A stretch of DNA of 64,000 nt from contig NZ_LMIK01000005.1 of the NCBI RefSeq assembly GCF_001428685.1, forward strand, positions 790,505 to 854,504, read 5' to 3'. Below the pieces are notes generated by a model that was given only the letters and a program-made list of their open reading frames with translations, had not been told where the DNA came from and searched no databases. The stretch comes from Lysobacter sp. Root76. GTDB lineage: Bacteria > Pseudomonadota > Gammaproteobacteria > Xanthomonadales > Xanthomonadaceae. Below, piece by piece: positions 25,053 through 33,388 of this stretch. A program made the position numbers and the translations under genes. How positions within the stretch are numbered: the first letter of the stretch is position 1; every line of letters starts with the position of its first letter.

Positions 25053-25712
25053 ATGCTGCCCGCGTCCCTCTCCTCGATCGCCCCGTCGACCTACGCGCTG
25101 ATCGCCGCCGCCTACCTGATCGGGTCCCTGTCCGGCAGCCTGCTGCTGGGGCGCCTGCGCGGTGTCGACATCCGCCAGCAGGGCAGCGGCAATGCCGGCG
25201 GCACCAATGCGTTTCGTACCCAGGGTTGGCGCTTCGCGCTGGGCGTGGTCGCGATCGATATCGGCAAAGGCGCGCTGGTGGCCTGGCTGGCGCTGCGCTA
25301 CGCGCCGGTCGCCGGTGCGCTGAGCGTGACCGCCCACGGCTACGCCGCGGCGTTCGCGGCGGTGATCGGCCATGTCTGGCCGTTGTGGCACGGCTTCCGT
25401 GGCGGCAAGGGCGCCGCGACCGCGGTCGGCGGCCTGCTGGTGCTGTGGCCGTACGGAATTCCGCTGCTGTTGATCGTATGGATCGCGACCGTCGTGCTCA
25501 GCGGCTATGTCGGCCTGGCGACGGTGCTGGCGGCGTTGTGCCTGCCGCTGCTGGCCTGGTGGAGCGACGCCGGCGAGCCGCGTCTGTGGTTCGCGTGCGC
25601 GGTCGCGCTGCTGATCGTCTACACCCATCGCGGCAACCTCGCGCGCCTGCGCGCCGGCACCGAGGCGCGCTTCGCGCGTGCGCGGCTGCTGCATCGTCTG
25701 CGCCGCAGCTGA
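25053..25712 (+). CDS. plsY: Acyl-phosphate:glycerol-3-phosphate acyltransferase
   Basis: 219 residues, inner-membrane enzyme that acylates glycerol-3-phosphate using acyl-phosphate, the first step of phospholipid synthesis. About five membrane helices are visible (AAAYLIGSLSGSLLLG, LGVVAIDIGKGALVAWLAL, AAFAAVIGHVWPLW, LLLIVWIATVVLSGYVGL, WFACAVALLIVY). The three family motifs are present: GSLSGSLLLGRL / GSGNAGGTNAFRT (motif 1), FRGGKGAATAVG (motif 2) and YTHRGNLARLRAGTE (motif 3). The stop TGA overlaps the birA ATG. Confidence 0.93.
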   Translation: MLPASLSSIAPSTYALIAAAYLIGSLSGSLLLGRLRGVDIRQQGSGNAGGTNAFRTQGWRFALGVVAIDIGKGALVAWLALRYAPVAGALSVTAHGYAAAFAAVIGHVWPLWHGFRGGKGAATAVGGLLVLWPYGIPLLLIVWIATVVLSGYVGLATVLAALCLPLLAWWSDAGEPRLWFACAVALLIVYTHRGNLARLRAGTEARFARARLLHRLRRS

Positions 25713-26743
25713 TGGACGAGCGCGCGTTGCTGCAACGGTTGATTGCCGGCCCGGCCTCGGGCGATGCGCTCGCGCGCGCGTCGGGCCAGACCCGCGCCGC
25801 GGTCTGGAAACGGATCGAAGCCTTGCGCGAAGCAGGGGTCGCGATCGAAGCCAAGCCCGGCCGCGGCTACGCACTGAGCCAGCCGCTGGATCTGCTCGAC
25901 GCCGACGCGATCGCCGCGGCCCTGCCCGCGAGCGAACGCGCGCGTCTGGCCCAGATCGAAGTCGCCTGGAGCATCGATTCCACCAACAGCGAACTCCTGC
26001 GCCGGACCACGCCGGCGCAGGGCGCCGCGGTGCTGTTGGCCGAGCGCCAGACCGGCGGCCGCGGCCGTCGCGGGCGCGAATGGGCCTCGCCGTTGGCCGC
26101 GCATCTGTATCTGTCGTTGTCGCGTCAGTTCGGCGGCGGGCTGGCGCGGCTGGGAGGGCTGAGCCTGGTCGCCGGCATCGCCGCGGTCGAGGCCCTGCAT
26201 GGTCTGGGCTACGAAGGCGTGCGCCTGAAATGGCCGAACGACCTGGTCGTAGTCGACCCGCAAGGGCTGCGCAAACTCGGTGGGCTGCTGATCGAGGGCG
26301 GCGGCGAACACGCCGGCCCGGCGCGCGCAGTGATCGGCTTGGGCCTCAACGTGCGCATGCCGGCGGCCGCCGCGGCGGCCATCGATCAACCCTGGTGCGA
26401 TCTGAGCATGCTCGGCAACAGCGGGCTTGGCAGCGGCGGGCTCGGTGACGGTACCGCGCCCGCGCGCAATGCGATCGCGGCCGCGGTCCTGGCGCGCCTG
26501 CTGCCGGCGCTGGACGAATTCGATGGCGCGGGCCTGGCTCCGTTCCTGCCGCGCTATGCCGCGTTGGACGCGCTCGCGGGTGCGGCGGTCGCGGTGCTCG
26601 GCGGTAACGGCCAGCGTCAGGACGGCATCGCGATCGGCCTGGCCGACGACGGTGCCCTGCGCCTGCGCCTGGACGACGGCACGGTGCAGAATTTCCATGC
26701 CGGCGAAGTCAGCGTGCGCCGCGCGCCCGGAGCGAACGCATGA
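25712..26743 (+). CDS. birA: Biotin-protein ligase / biotin operon repressor BirA
   Basis: 343 residues. N-terminal winged helix-turn-helix (LLQRLIAGPASGDALARASGQTRAAVWKRIEALREAG), so it may also be a repressor. The catalytic domain has the biotinyl-AMP loop GRGRRGREW and KWPNDLVV, and a C-terminal SH3-like domain follows (GIAIGLADDGALRLRLDDGTVQNFHAGEVS). It attaches biotin to acetyl-CoA carboxylase. Operon plsY-birA-coaX, with 1-4-base overlaps at each junction. Confidence 0.93.
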   Translation: MDERALLQRLIAGPASGDALARASGQTRAAVWKRIEALREAGVAIEAKPGRGYALSQPLDLLDADAIAAALPASERARLAQIEVAWSIDSTNSELLRRTTPAQGAAVLLAERQTGGRGRRGREWASPLAAHLYLSLSRQFGGGLARLGGLSLVAGIAAVEALHGLGYEGVRLKWPNDLVVVDPQGLRKLGGLLIEGGGEHAGPARAVIGLGLNVRMPAAAAAAIDQPWCDLSMLGNSGLGSGGLGDGTAPARNAIAAAVLARLLPALDEFDGAGLAPFLPRYAALDALAGAAVAVLGGNGQRQDGIAIGLADDGALRLRLDDGTVQNFHAGEVSVRRAPGANA

Positions 26744-27519
26744 GCGCCTGGCTGTTCGATCTCGGCAACACCCGCCTCAAATGCGCGCCGCTGCGCGCGG
26801 ACGGCCGCCCCGGAGCAGCCGTGGCGCTGTCGCACCGCGAGGAGGACGTCGCCGCCGCGCTCGCGCAGGCGCTGCCCGAACGCATCGATGTCGCCTATCT
26901 GGCCAGCGTGGCCTCGCCCAGCCTGCGCCTGGCGGTGCTGGAGGCGCTGACCGCGCGCTGCGCGCGGATCGCGATTGCGCGCACCCAGCCGTGCCTGGGC
27001 GAGGTCCGCATCGCCTATGCCGACCCGCGCAAGCTCGGCGTCGATCGCTTCCTGGCCCTGCTGGGCACGCGCGCGCGCGGCGAAGGCGCGGCGCTGGTCT
27101 GCGGCGTCGGCACCGCCCTGACCGTTGACTTGATCGATGCCGACGGCCGCCATCTCGGCGGCCGCATCGCGCCATCGCCGACCCTGATGCGCGAGGCGTT
27201 GCACGCGCGCGCCTCGCAACTGCCGGAAACCGGCGGCGACTACGTCGATTTCGCGAGCGACACCGAAGACGCCCTGGCCTCGGGCTGCGACGGCGCGGCG
27301 CTGGCCCTGATCGAATGCAGCCTGGCCGCCGCCCGCCAGCGCCTGGGCGGGCCGCCGCGGCTGCTGCTGCACGGCGGCGGCGCCGACGCCATGCATCCGC
27401 ACCTGGCCGAGGCCGCCCTGGCCCCGAACCTGGTGCTGGACGGACTGGCGATCTGGGCCGCGGTGGAGCGGGTCGCGACCGATCCGGCCGGCGCGGCGGC
27501 GGCCGGCACCACCGCTTGA
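26740..27519 (+). CDS. coaX: Type III pantothenate kinase
   Basis: 259 residues, ASKHA-fold kinase for the first step of coenzyme A synthesis. Motifs: WLFDLGNTRLKCAPL (phosphate-binding), DPRKLGVDRFLALLG, GVGTALTVDLID (second phosphate loop) and GGRIAPSPTLMREAL. Starts inside the birA stop (ATGA). birA-coaX adjacency is common and conserved in Xanthomonadaceae and beta-proteobacteria. Confidence 0.93.
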   Translation: MSAWLFDLGNTRLKCAPLRADGRPGAAVALSHREEDVAAALAQALPERIDVAYLASVASPSLRLAVLEALTARCARIAIARTQPCLGEVRIAYADPRKLGVDRFLALLGTRARGEGAALVCGVGTALTVDLIDADGRHLGGRIAPSPTLMREALHARASQLPETGGDYVDFASDTEDALASGCDGAALALIECSLAAARQRLGGPPRLLLHGGGADAMHPHLAEAALAPNLVLDGLAIWAAVERVATDPAGAAAAGTTA

Positions 27520-27574
27520 TCCCCACGCGGCGCCGTCCAGCCAGCTCGCAGGTGCCGCCGGCCGGGCTTCCTGC

Positions 27575-27580
27575 CTAGAA
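27575..27580 (+). promoter_or_regulatory. Putative -10 box upstream of 27610 gene
   Basis: TAGAAT, the same hexamer seen before tRNA-Thr and several genes here; it would give a leader of about 25 bases. Confidence 0.35.
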
Positions 27581-27609
27581 TCGGGCCGTACCCCGCCCGG
27601 ATACGGCCC

Positions 27610-27870
27610 ATGCTGCTGCGCGCCTTGATCGTCCTGTTGCTGGTGCTGAACCTGGGCGTCGCCGTGTGGTGGTGGCAGCGCGCTCCGGCGCCCGCCGCGG
27701 CCGCGACGGTTCTGTCGGGGGTCGCGCCCTTGCGGCTGGTCGGCGAAACCGGGCCGCGGCCGCGTATCGCCGCCAAGCCGGCGCTGCCGGCGGCGACCAT
27801 CGCCCAGGCCTTGCCTGCCGTCGCCAGCGCGGAAGCCGCGCCGGCGCCCTCGGCGCCGCCGGCGAACTGA
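27610..27870 (+). CDS. Short paralogue of the SPOR protein, lacking the SPOR domain
   Basis: 86 residues. The N-terminal membrane anchor MLLRALIVLLLVLNLGVAVWWW closely matches that of the 28183 gene (MLVRALLVLLLMLNLGVTAWWG). The following stretch (GVAPLRLVGETGPRPRIAAKPALP) aligns with GVARLQLLAERDAPARSVAEPAAP. It then ends after an Ala/Pro-rich segment, without the SPOR domain. Either a degenerate duplicate or a bare anchor protein. No known function. Confidence 0.6.
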   Translation: MLLRALIVLLLVLNLGVAVWWWQRAPAPAAAATVLSGVAPLRLVGETGPRPRIAAKPALPAATIAQALPAVASAEAAPAPSAPPAN

Positions 27871-28182
27871 TCGCGGCGCTGCGGTTCCGGCGGAGCCGCT
27901 CGAACCCGTCCGGCCGTTCGAGTCGATACGCAGGCGTCGACGCAACTGCGTCCATGCCGATACTTCGTCCGCGCTTGCGGGCTTCGGTCCGGACGTGTCG
28001 CCGAGAGGCGGGTGAGCGTCGAGCCGGCGCGCCAGCCGATGTCGCCGTTGCGACAATGCCGGCATGACGAACGTCACCGCGATGCGTCAATGCACACGGC
28101 GAATATGACGCGCGTCGCAACGTGCGCGTCCGATCCGCGCGCGAACCGTGAGCGCGTGAGCTGGCCGGCTTAGAATCGCGCC
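27871..28182. other. Intergenic stretch between the two anchor-protein genes
   Basis: 312 bases of high-GC sequence. Apart from the -10-like TAGAAT at 28171, I see no gene, repeat or hairpin of note. Confidence 0.5.
28171..28176 (+). promoter_or_regulatory. Putative -10 box for leaderless SPOR-protein mRNA
   Basis: TAGAAT followed by 6 bases (CGCGCC) and the ATG at 28183; no ribosome-binding site. Confidence 0.45.
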
Positions 28183-28968
28183 ATGCTGGTCCGCGCGCTG
28201 CTCGTTCTGTTGTTGATGCTCAACCTCGGCGTGACCGCGTGGTGGGGACTGCGCACGCCGCTGGCGTCGTCGGCGCCCGCCGCATCGCAGCTGGGCGTGG
28301 CGCGCCTGCAACTGTTGGCCGAACGCGATGCGCCGGCCCGGTCGGTTGCCGAACCGGCGGCGCCGAACGCATCGGTCGCGGCCTTGCGCGACGCCACCAC
28401 GCCGCCGCCAAGCGCCGCAACAGCGACACCGCCGCCCGCACCCGCACCGCCGCCGGTTGCCGCCGCGACCGAGGCCCCCGCCGCCGAAACCTCCGCGCCG
28501 CTCGCCAAAACCACGCGCTGCTATAGCTTCGGCCCATTCGAGAACGCGGATATGGCGTCGTCCGCGCGCCGCTACCTGCAGCCGCTGGCGCAGCGCATCG
28601 CGATGCGCGAACAGCGCACCGCGCCCGCGCGCGGCTGGCGCGTGGTGCTGCCGCCGCAGCCCTCGCGCGAACAGGCGCAAGCGCTGGCGCAACGCATCGC
28701 CGCGGCCGGTTTCAACGATTACTTCGTGGTCGCCGACGGTGCCGAGGCCAATGCGATCGCGCTCGGCCGCTACCGCACCGAGGACGCCGCGCGCAAACGC
28801 GCGCAGAGCCTCAATGCCGCCGGTTTCGCCGCCCAGGCCGAACCGCTGGGCGACGCGCGCGCCAGCACCTGGCTGGACGTGGCCGCGGGCGAAGGCTTCG
28901 ATCCCGATGCCGCCCAGGCCGCGATCGCGATCCAGCGCCGCAGCCTGGACTGCGCCAAGATGCGTTGA
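28183..28968 (+). CDS. SPOR-domain membrane protein
   Basis: 261 residues: an N-terminal membrane helix (about 3-20), a long Ala/Pro/Thr-rich periplasmic linker (to about 105), then a SPOR-like domain (CYSFGPFENADMASSARRYLQPLA...GWRVVLPPQPSREQAQALAQRIAAAGFNDYFVV...IALGRYRTEDAARKRAQSL). SPOR domains bind denuded peptidoglycan at the division septum, so a cell-envelope or division role is likely. It follows birA-coaX, where this family is commonly found in Xanthomonadaceae. A shorter paralogue lies immediately upstream. Confidence 0.82.
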   Translation: MLVRALLVLLLMLNLGVTAWWGLRTPLASSAPAASQLGVARLQLLAERDAPARSVAEPAAPNASVAALRDATTPPPSAATATPPPAPAPPPVAAATEAPAAETSAPLAKTTRCYSFGPFENADMASSARRYLQPLAQRIAMREQRTAPARGWRVVLPPQPSREQAQALAQRIAAAGFNDYFVVADGAEANAIALGRYRTEDAARKRAQSLNAAGFAAQAEPLGDARASTWLDVAAGEGFDPDAAQAAIAIQRRSLDCAKMR

Positions 28969-29029
28969 TTCGCGCCCCGGCGCCCGATCCCGGATCGCCC
29001 AAAGCCCGCCATCGGGCTCGCGCGCGGGA

Positions 29030-29035
29030 TAGAAT
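29030..29035 (+). promoter_or_regulatory. -10 box of the tRNA-Thr promoter
   Basis: TAGAAT, 9 bases before the mature tRNA 5' end. Confidence 0.55.
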
Positions 29036-29044
29036 GGCGTGATC

Positions 29045-29120
29045 GCCGGCATAGCTCAGTTGGTAGAGCAACCGCCTTGTAAGCGGTAGGTCGTCAGTTC
29101 GATTCTGACTGCCGGCACCA
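29045..29120 (+). tRNA. tRNA-Thr(TGT)
   Basis: 76 bases with full cloverleaf: acceptor GCCGGCA / TGCCGGC, D arm (GCTC...GAGC), anticodon loop CTTGTAA (anticodon TGT, reads ACA), T loop TTCGATT, encoded terminal CCA. Its 3' end is the probable attachment site of the integrase gene that follows. Confidence 0.97.
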
Positions 29121-29164
29121 AAGGGTGGTTTCAAGCGGTCCCCGGACAACTCGGAGTCATCACG

Positions 29165-29190
29165 AAACCCCGCAAATCGCGGGGTTTTTT
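29165..29190 (+). terminator. Intrinsic terminator after tRNA-Thr
   Basis: A 9-bp stem AAACCCCGC / GCGGGGTTT, loop AAATC, continuing into a run of six T. Confidence 0.9.
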
Positions 29191-29293
29191 GTTTCAGAAC
29201 GTCCCGAGTGGTCCCATTGCAGCCGGTGAGGCGCGGGGGTAACGTTGGGGGTAACAGGCCCCCGTGGGGGTAAAAGGGGCGGGGATAACGGAA

Positions 29294-30532
29294 ATGGCGG
29301 CGAACACAGGAACGCTGACCGCTGCGGCGATCAAGGCAAGCAAGCCTGGGAAGTTGTTTGACGGCGGCGGCTTGTTCCTGCTGACCAAGGAGAGCGGCGC
29401 GCGCTACTGGCAAATGAAGTACCGCCACGGCGGCAAGGAGCGGCTGCTTTCATTCGGTGTTTACCCCGAGGTATCGCTGGCCGAGGCGCGGCGGAAGCGC
29501 GATGCAGCGCGCGAGGTGATCCGTGATGGCAAGGATCCGGGTGCCTTGAAGCGGGCGAACAAGGTTGCGGCTCGCGTCGCAGCCGCCAACAGCTTTCTGG
29601 CGGTCGCAGACGCATGGATGGCGACTCAGAAGAGGAAACTTGCTCCCGCCACGTTCGCGAAGTCGCAATGGCTACTCGACCAAGTGCTGCCGTGGCTGGG
29701 ATCTCGACCCGTTGCTGAGATTGAGCCCCCTGAGCTATTGGCCGCGCTCAAGCGCATCGAAGCCCGAGGCGCGCACGAAACCGCGCACCGGACCAAGGAG
29801 AAATGCGGGCAGGTGTTCCGTTACGCCATCGCCCATGGGTTGGCTAAGCGTGACCCGTCCGCCGACCTACGCGGAGCACTGGCCCCCATTGTGCGCACAT
29901 CGCGCGCTGCTATTACGGACCCGAGCAAAGTCGGCGCCCTCCTGCGGGCGTTGGACGGCTACGGCGGCCAGCATGTCACCCGCTGTGCACTACGGATTGC
30001 GCCTCTGCTGTTCGTGCGCCCCGGCGAACTGCGGGCGATGGAGTGGGCCGAGTTGGACCTAGACGCCGCGCAATGGCGAATCCCGGCGCAACGGATGAAG
30101 ATGAGGGAGGAGCACGTGGTCCCGCTTTCGTCGCAAGCCCTGGCAATCCTGCAGGAGCTGAAACCCTTGACCGGACGGGGGCGCTACGTGTTTCCCAGTC
30201 TGCGCACCGCGACGGCTCCAATGAGCGAAAACACGGTCAATGCCGCGCTGCGCTCCCTGGGGTATGACAAGGCCACCATGACTGGCCACGGCTTCCGCGC
30301 GATGGCTAGCACGCGCTTAAACGAGCTTGGCTGGCTGCCGGACGTGATCGAGCGCCAGCTAGCCCATGCGGAGCGAAACAAGGTCCGCGCCGCCTACAAC
30401 CGCGCCCAATACATGGCCGAGCGCGTGAAGATGATGCAGGCGTGGGCCGACTACTTGGACCTGCTGCGGGTCGGTGCGAAAGTGATTCCGATCAATCGAG
30501 CGGCGGCGGGAACCCAGAAACCTTCCCGTTAG
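29294..30532 (+). CDS. P4-type tyrosine integrase (tRNA-targeting)
   Basis: 412 residues from ATG 29294 (GTG 29264 in frame is possible). N-terminal arm-binding DUF4102-type domain (TLTAAAIKASKPGKLFDGGGLFLLTKESGARYWQMKYRHGGKERLLSFGVYPEVSLAEAR), SAM-like core-binding domain, then catalytic residues: Arg in LFVRPGELRAMEW, HGFRAMASTRL (His-x-x-Arg), His in QLAHAERNKVRAAYNRAQY, with the nucleophile Tyr in the last segment. Such integrases insert islands at tRNA 3' ends, here tRNA-Thr 173 bases upstream. A stem CCTTCCCG/CGGGAAGG overlaps its stop. Confidence 0.93.
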   Translation: MAANTGTLTAAAIKASKPGKLFDGGGLFLLTKESGARYWQMKYRHGGKERLLSFGVYPEVSLAEARRKRDAAREVIRDGKDPGALKRANKVAARVAAANSFLAVADAWMATQKRKLAPATFAKSQWLLDQVLPWLGSRPVAEIEPPELLAALKRIEARGAHETAHRTKEKCGQVFRYAIAHGLAKRDPSADLRGALAPIVRTSRAAITDPSKVGALLRALDGYGGQHVTRCALRIAPLLFVRPGELRAMEWAELDLDAAQWRIPAQRMKMREEHVVPLSSQALAILQELKPLTGRGRYVFPSLRTATAPMSENTVNAALRSLGYDKATMTGHGFRAMASTRLNELGWLPDVIERQLAHAERNKVRAAYNRAQYMAERVKMMQAWADYLDLLRVGAKVIPINRAAAGTQKPSR

Positions 30533-30540
30533 CGGGAAGG
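30521..30540 (+). terminator. Hairpin at the end of the integrase gene
   Basis: Perfect 8-bp stem CCTTCCCG / CGGGAAGG with a TTAG loop that includes the stop codon; no T run follows, so termination strength is doubtful. Confidence 0.45.
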
Positions 30541-30648
30541 GTTAGCGCGAGACACTACGGTCACTTACCGGACAACCTGCGTGGATCCGGACAGGGTGGG
30601 TTTTAGTGAAAAACCCGGCCATCGAAAATTCTTCAGCGAGCAACGGAC

Positions 30649-31239
30649 ATGGAATCGGACGAGCAACGGTACGAGCGAGGTCTGGAGATGCGCTTGCGTG
30701 ACCCGCAACTTGCGAAGCTAGCTGCATCGGGCGCGCTCGCCGCTGTGGTTGCAATGCTGCAAGACAAGAGAAGGGTTAAGCCGTTTGAGATAGAGCGACT
30801 GCCACTTGATAGCTGGATCGTCGGCGCGGTTGCCTCGTCTTTGGCTGAGCCCGATATCGCAGAAACAATGACGAACAGCGAGAGGCGACGCATCGCAAAA
30901 GAGATCGTTGACAGCGCGAGCAAGCTTTCAGCCGGCGTTGGCTCGGCTTTGCGGTGCCGACTGCCGCACCATAGGCGATCCCATGGATATCCCGCCGCGT
31001 CAGTGGGCATGAGAACCTCGCGACCTGCGGGGTTTTTTTATGGCCGAGCGCTGAGGCGTCTCATGGCGCCCGATGCCGCCTTATCGCTGCGGCGATGCAG
31101 AACCCGGCGACCATGCATCGTCCATTCGACGGCGAAGGCCACCATTGGGAGGAGATCGCCCCATCTCGCAGCAAGGGCGAAAACAGCGATCGTGCGGCTC
31201 TCCGGGGCTTTCACCTGCCATCACACGCCTCAAGGCTAG
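30649..31239 (+). pseudogene. Truncated gene of unknown function at the element's right end
   Basis: The first about 102 codons (MESDEQRYERGLEMRLRD...ERLPLDSWIVGAVASSLAEPDIAETMTNSERRRIAKEIVD...) read as a soluble helical protein with lower GC than the chromosome. From about base 30955 (after VGSAL) the frame runs into non-coding-looking sequence rich in Arg and His codons, past a terminator at 31014, to a chance stop at 31239. The natural 3' end is therefore missing, and the break coincides with the candidate attR at 30957. Family unknown. Confidence 0.55.
31014..31039 (+). terminator. Second tRNA-style terminator, right of the mini-element
   Basis: An 8-bp stem AACCTCGC / GCGGGGTT (one T-G pair), loop GACCT, continuing into seven T. 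It resembles the terminator after tRNA-Thr and is plausibly the original one displaced by the insertion. From here to 31272 I see no gene. Confidence 0.75.
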
Positions 31240-31272
31240 GGTAACCGGCAGCTCTCCGGATGAGAGGTCGGC

Positions 31273-33093
31273 GTGAACAGTTTCTTGGCGTCGCCGCAGC
31301 GGCCCTGGATCGACCGAACGGCCATGGCGCTACTGGTCGGGATCACGGCTTGGTTGTCGCTCACGCTGGCGCGCGGCCCCGGAGAGCTGGCCGCGATCTG
31401 GATAGGCAACGGCATCTTCACCGGCTGGCTGTTGGCCAGGCCCACTTCGATATGGCGGGGCTACGTCCTGCAGGGATTGGCGGCCGATATCGTCGCGCAG
31501 CTCGTCGCCGGCTATTCGGTGCTGCATGCCGCGTCGATGGGAATCAGCGATCTCATCGAAGTGCTCATCGTCGCCGGCGTCGTCAGGCGTCTGGTGCCCG
31601 ACGTCGGCGATCCGAAGCGCTGGATCAGTCTGGGCGGTATCGCCATCGCCAGCACGCTCGTAGCCTGCGCCGTGTCCGGCCTGCTGGGAGCGTCGATCAC
31701 CTCGGCCGTACACGGCAATTCGCTGGCGATGAACTTCATCAGCTGGTTCGCCGCGCATGTCGTGGGCATGGTGATCGTCGCGACGTCCACCTTGGTGGTG
31801 CTTCGCGAAGGCCTCGATTTCGCCGGCGCGCCCGGCCGGCGCTGGGCCTTTCTGGTCAGCATGCTGCTGCTGGCCGGAGTCAGCGTCGCCGTCTTCAATT
31901 CCCGCTATCCCGTGCTGTTCATGGCCTATCCGCCGCTGCTGCTGGGGGCGTTCCGGCATCGTTTCGCGGGCGTGGCCGCGGGCGTGATCCTGCTCGCGAT
32001 CGTGGGCAGCGTCGCCACGACCATGGGCCGCGGGCCGCTCTGGCTGGTGCAGGACATCGGCGCCACGGGACGTATCGCGCTGCTGCAGCTCTATATCGCA
32101 GGCGGCTGTCTGATGACCATTCCCGTCGCCTTGGCCATGGCCGAGCGCAAGCGCCTGACCGCCCGCGTCCGCGAGAGCGAGCACCGCTATCGCATGCTCG
32201 CCGACTATTCTCACGATGTGATCGTGCGCATGCGCGCCGATGGCGAGCGGCTCTACGTATCGCCTTCGGCCAAGGACATTCTGGGCTGGTCGCCCGACGA
32301 AATGCTCGGTTCGCGCTGGGACCTCGTCCACCCGGACGATCGCGACCGCCAGAAGAGCGCCATGGCGGAGGTCATCGCATCGGGCCAGGCCAAGACCGCG
32401 ATCTATCGCGTGCGTCACAAGGACGGGCACTACGTCTGGGTCGAGGCGGTCACCCGGCCGATTCCCAGCGCGGACCGGGCCGGTGAGCTGGACATCATCT
32501 ATGCCGGCCGCGATGTGACCCGGCGTGTCGTCGCCGAGCGGGCGCTGGAGGAAAGCCGACTGGAACTGGAGCGTCTGGCCCGGGTCGACACGCTCACGGA
32601 CGTGGCGAATCGGCGTCAGTTCGACGAGTACCTCTCGCTCACGCTGAAGAAGATGAGGCGCCAGGGATTTCCGGTCGCATTGATGTACCTCGACGTCGAC
32701 CATTTCAAGCGTGTCAACGACAACCATGGCCATGCCGCCGGGGATGAGATCCTGCGCGTATTCGCGCGACGGCTGCTTGGCAGCGTGCGCAGTACCGATC
32801 TGGTGGCGCGCCTGGGCGGCGACGAGTTCGCGGTCGTCATCGAGGACGCGATGCTGCCGGAAGCGGCCGAGGTCATCGCGCGAAAGTTGATCAAGGCGAT
32901 GCAGGTCCCGATAGCGGTCGACGACCAGCGCCTGGCTGTCACGACCAGCGTCGGGATCGCGTATTCGAGCGCGCCGATCGACGTTGCGGCATTGATGTCC
33001 GCGGCGGATTCGGCGCTATACGAGGCCAAGAAGGCGGGACGCAACACGTATCGCGTGCAAGCCATCGTCGATCCTTCGTCGTTGTGCGACTAG
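31273..33093 (+). CDS. MASE1-PAS-GGDEF diguanylate cyclase
   Basis: 606 residues from GTG 31273 (GAGAGG upstream). An N-terminal MASE1-like integral membrane sensor with about eight hydrophobic segments (to about residue 285); a PAS domain 300-415 (YRMLADYSHDVIVRMRADGERLYVSPSAKDILGW, PAC motif YRVRHKDGHYVWVEA); then GGDEF domain 430-600 with intact active site LGGDEFAVV and an inhibitory RxxD site (RSTD) five residues before it. Predicted to make c-di-GMP in response to a membrane or redox/ligand signal. No EAL domain. Confidence 0.9.
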   Translation: MNSFLASPQRPWIDRTAMALLVGITAWLSLTLARGPGELAAIWIGNGIFTGWLLARPTSIWRGYVLQGLAADIVAQLVAGYSVLHAASMGISDLIEVLIVAGVVRRLVPDVGDPKRWISLGGIAIASTLVACAVSGLLGASITSAVHGNSLAMNFISWFAAHVVGMVIVATSTLVVLREGLDFAGAPGRRWAFLVSMLLLAGVSVAVFNSRYPVLFMAYPPLLLGAFRHRFAGVAAGVILLAIVGSVATTMGRGPLWLVQDIGATGRIALLQLYIAGGCLMTIPVALAMAERKRLTARVRESEHRYRMLADYSHDVIVRMRADGERLYVSPSAKDILGWSPDEMLGSRWDLVHPDDRDRQKSAMAEVIASGQAKTAIYRVRHKDGHYVWVEAVTRPIPSADRAGELDIIYAGRDVTRRVVAERALEESRLELERLARVDTLTDVANRRQFDEYLSLTLKKMRRQGFPVALMYLDVDHFKRVNDNHGHAAGDEILRVFARRLLGSVRSTDLVARLGGDEFAVVIEDAMLPEAAEVIARKLIKAMQVPIAVDDQRLAVTTSVGIAYSSAPIDVAALMSAADSALYEAKKAGRNTYRVQAIVDPSSLCD

Positions 33094-33258
33094 TCGGCCC
33101 GAAACCGGAGTCTGCGTACCGGATGCCGGTGCCAGCCGCCGACCGGCCGGCACCGTTTGGATCCAGAAACGACCGCTGCGGCATATCCCTGGCCGGCGCC
33201 GGCGATGGCCAGACCAGCTCCTGGATCGCGATGGCAGGCCGGGATATCGCGGAAGGAT

Positions 33259-33264
33259 TAGAAT
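33259..33264 (+). promoter_or_regulatory. Putative -10 box of the arginase gene
   Basis: TAGAAT; the predicted start point near 33271 leaves a leader of about 118 bases. An ATG overlapping this box (33263) is therefore an unlikely start, supporting the ATG at 33389. Confidence 0.4.
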
Positions 33265-33388
33265 GCGGGCATCGTCGGCGGCCGCAGCGGCCCTGTTGCG
33301 GCGATCGCGCGGTGCCGCGGGCATCGTCCGCGTTCACCTATCGATGCCGCGCGCTCGTCCGTCAGCCAGCGCGGCCAGAGGATTCTCT

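Larger units (their letters stand above)
29121..30971. mobile_element. Tiny integrase-bearing element at tRNA-Thr (probable remnant)
   Basis: tRNA-Thr is followed directly by a P4-type integrase reading away from the tRNA, then one gene cut off at its 3' end. Near 30957-30971 is GACTGCCGCACCA, which matches the tRNA 3' end GACTGCCGGCACCA except for one missing base, and a second tRNA-style terminator follows 43 bases later (31014). This fits an inserted element of about 1.85 kb with a decayed attR. The imperfect repeat makes the right border tentative. Confidence 0.5.

Noticed and set aside
27871-28182. Small frames between the two SPOR-related genes
   Set aside because: No start with ribosome-binding site or -10 geometry other than that for the 28183 gene; composition is non-coding.
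30956-31239. C-terminal half of the 30649 frame as genuine protein
   Set aside because: After base about 30955 the translation becomes Arg/His/Pro-rich, crosses a strong terminator and has no protein-like pattern.
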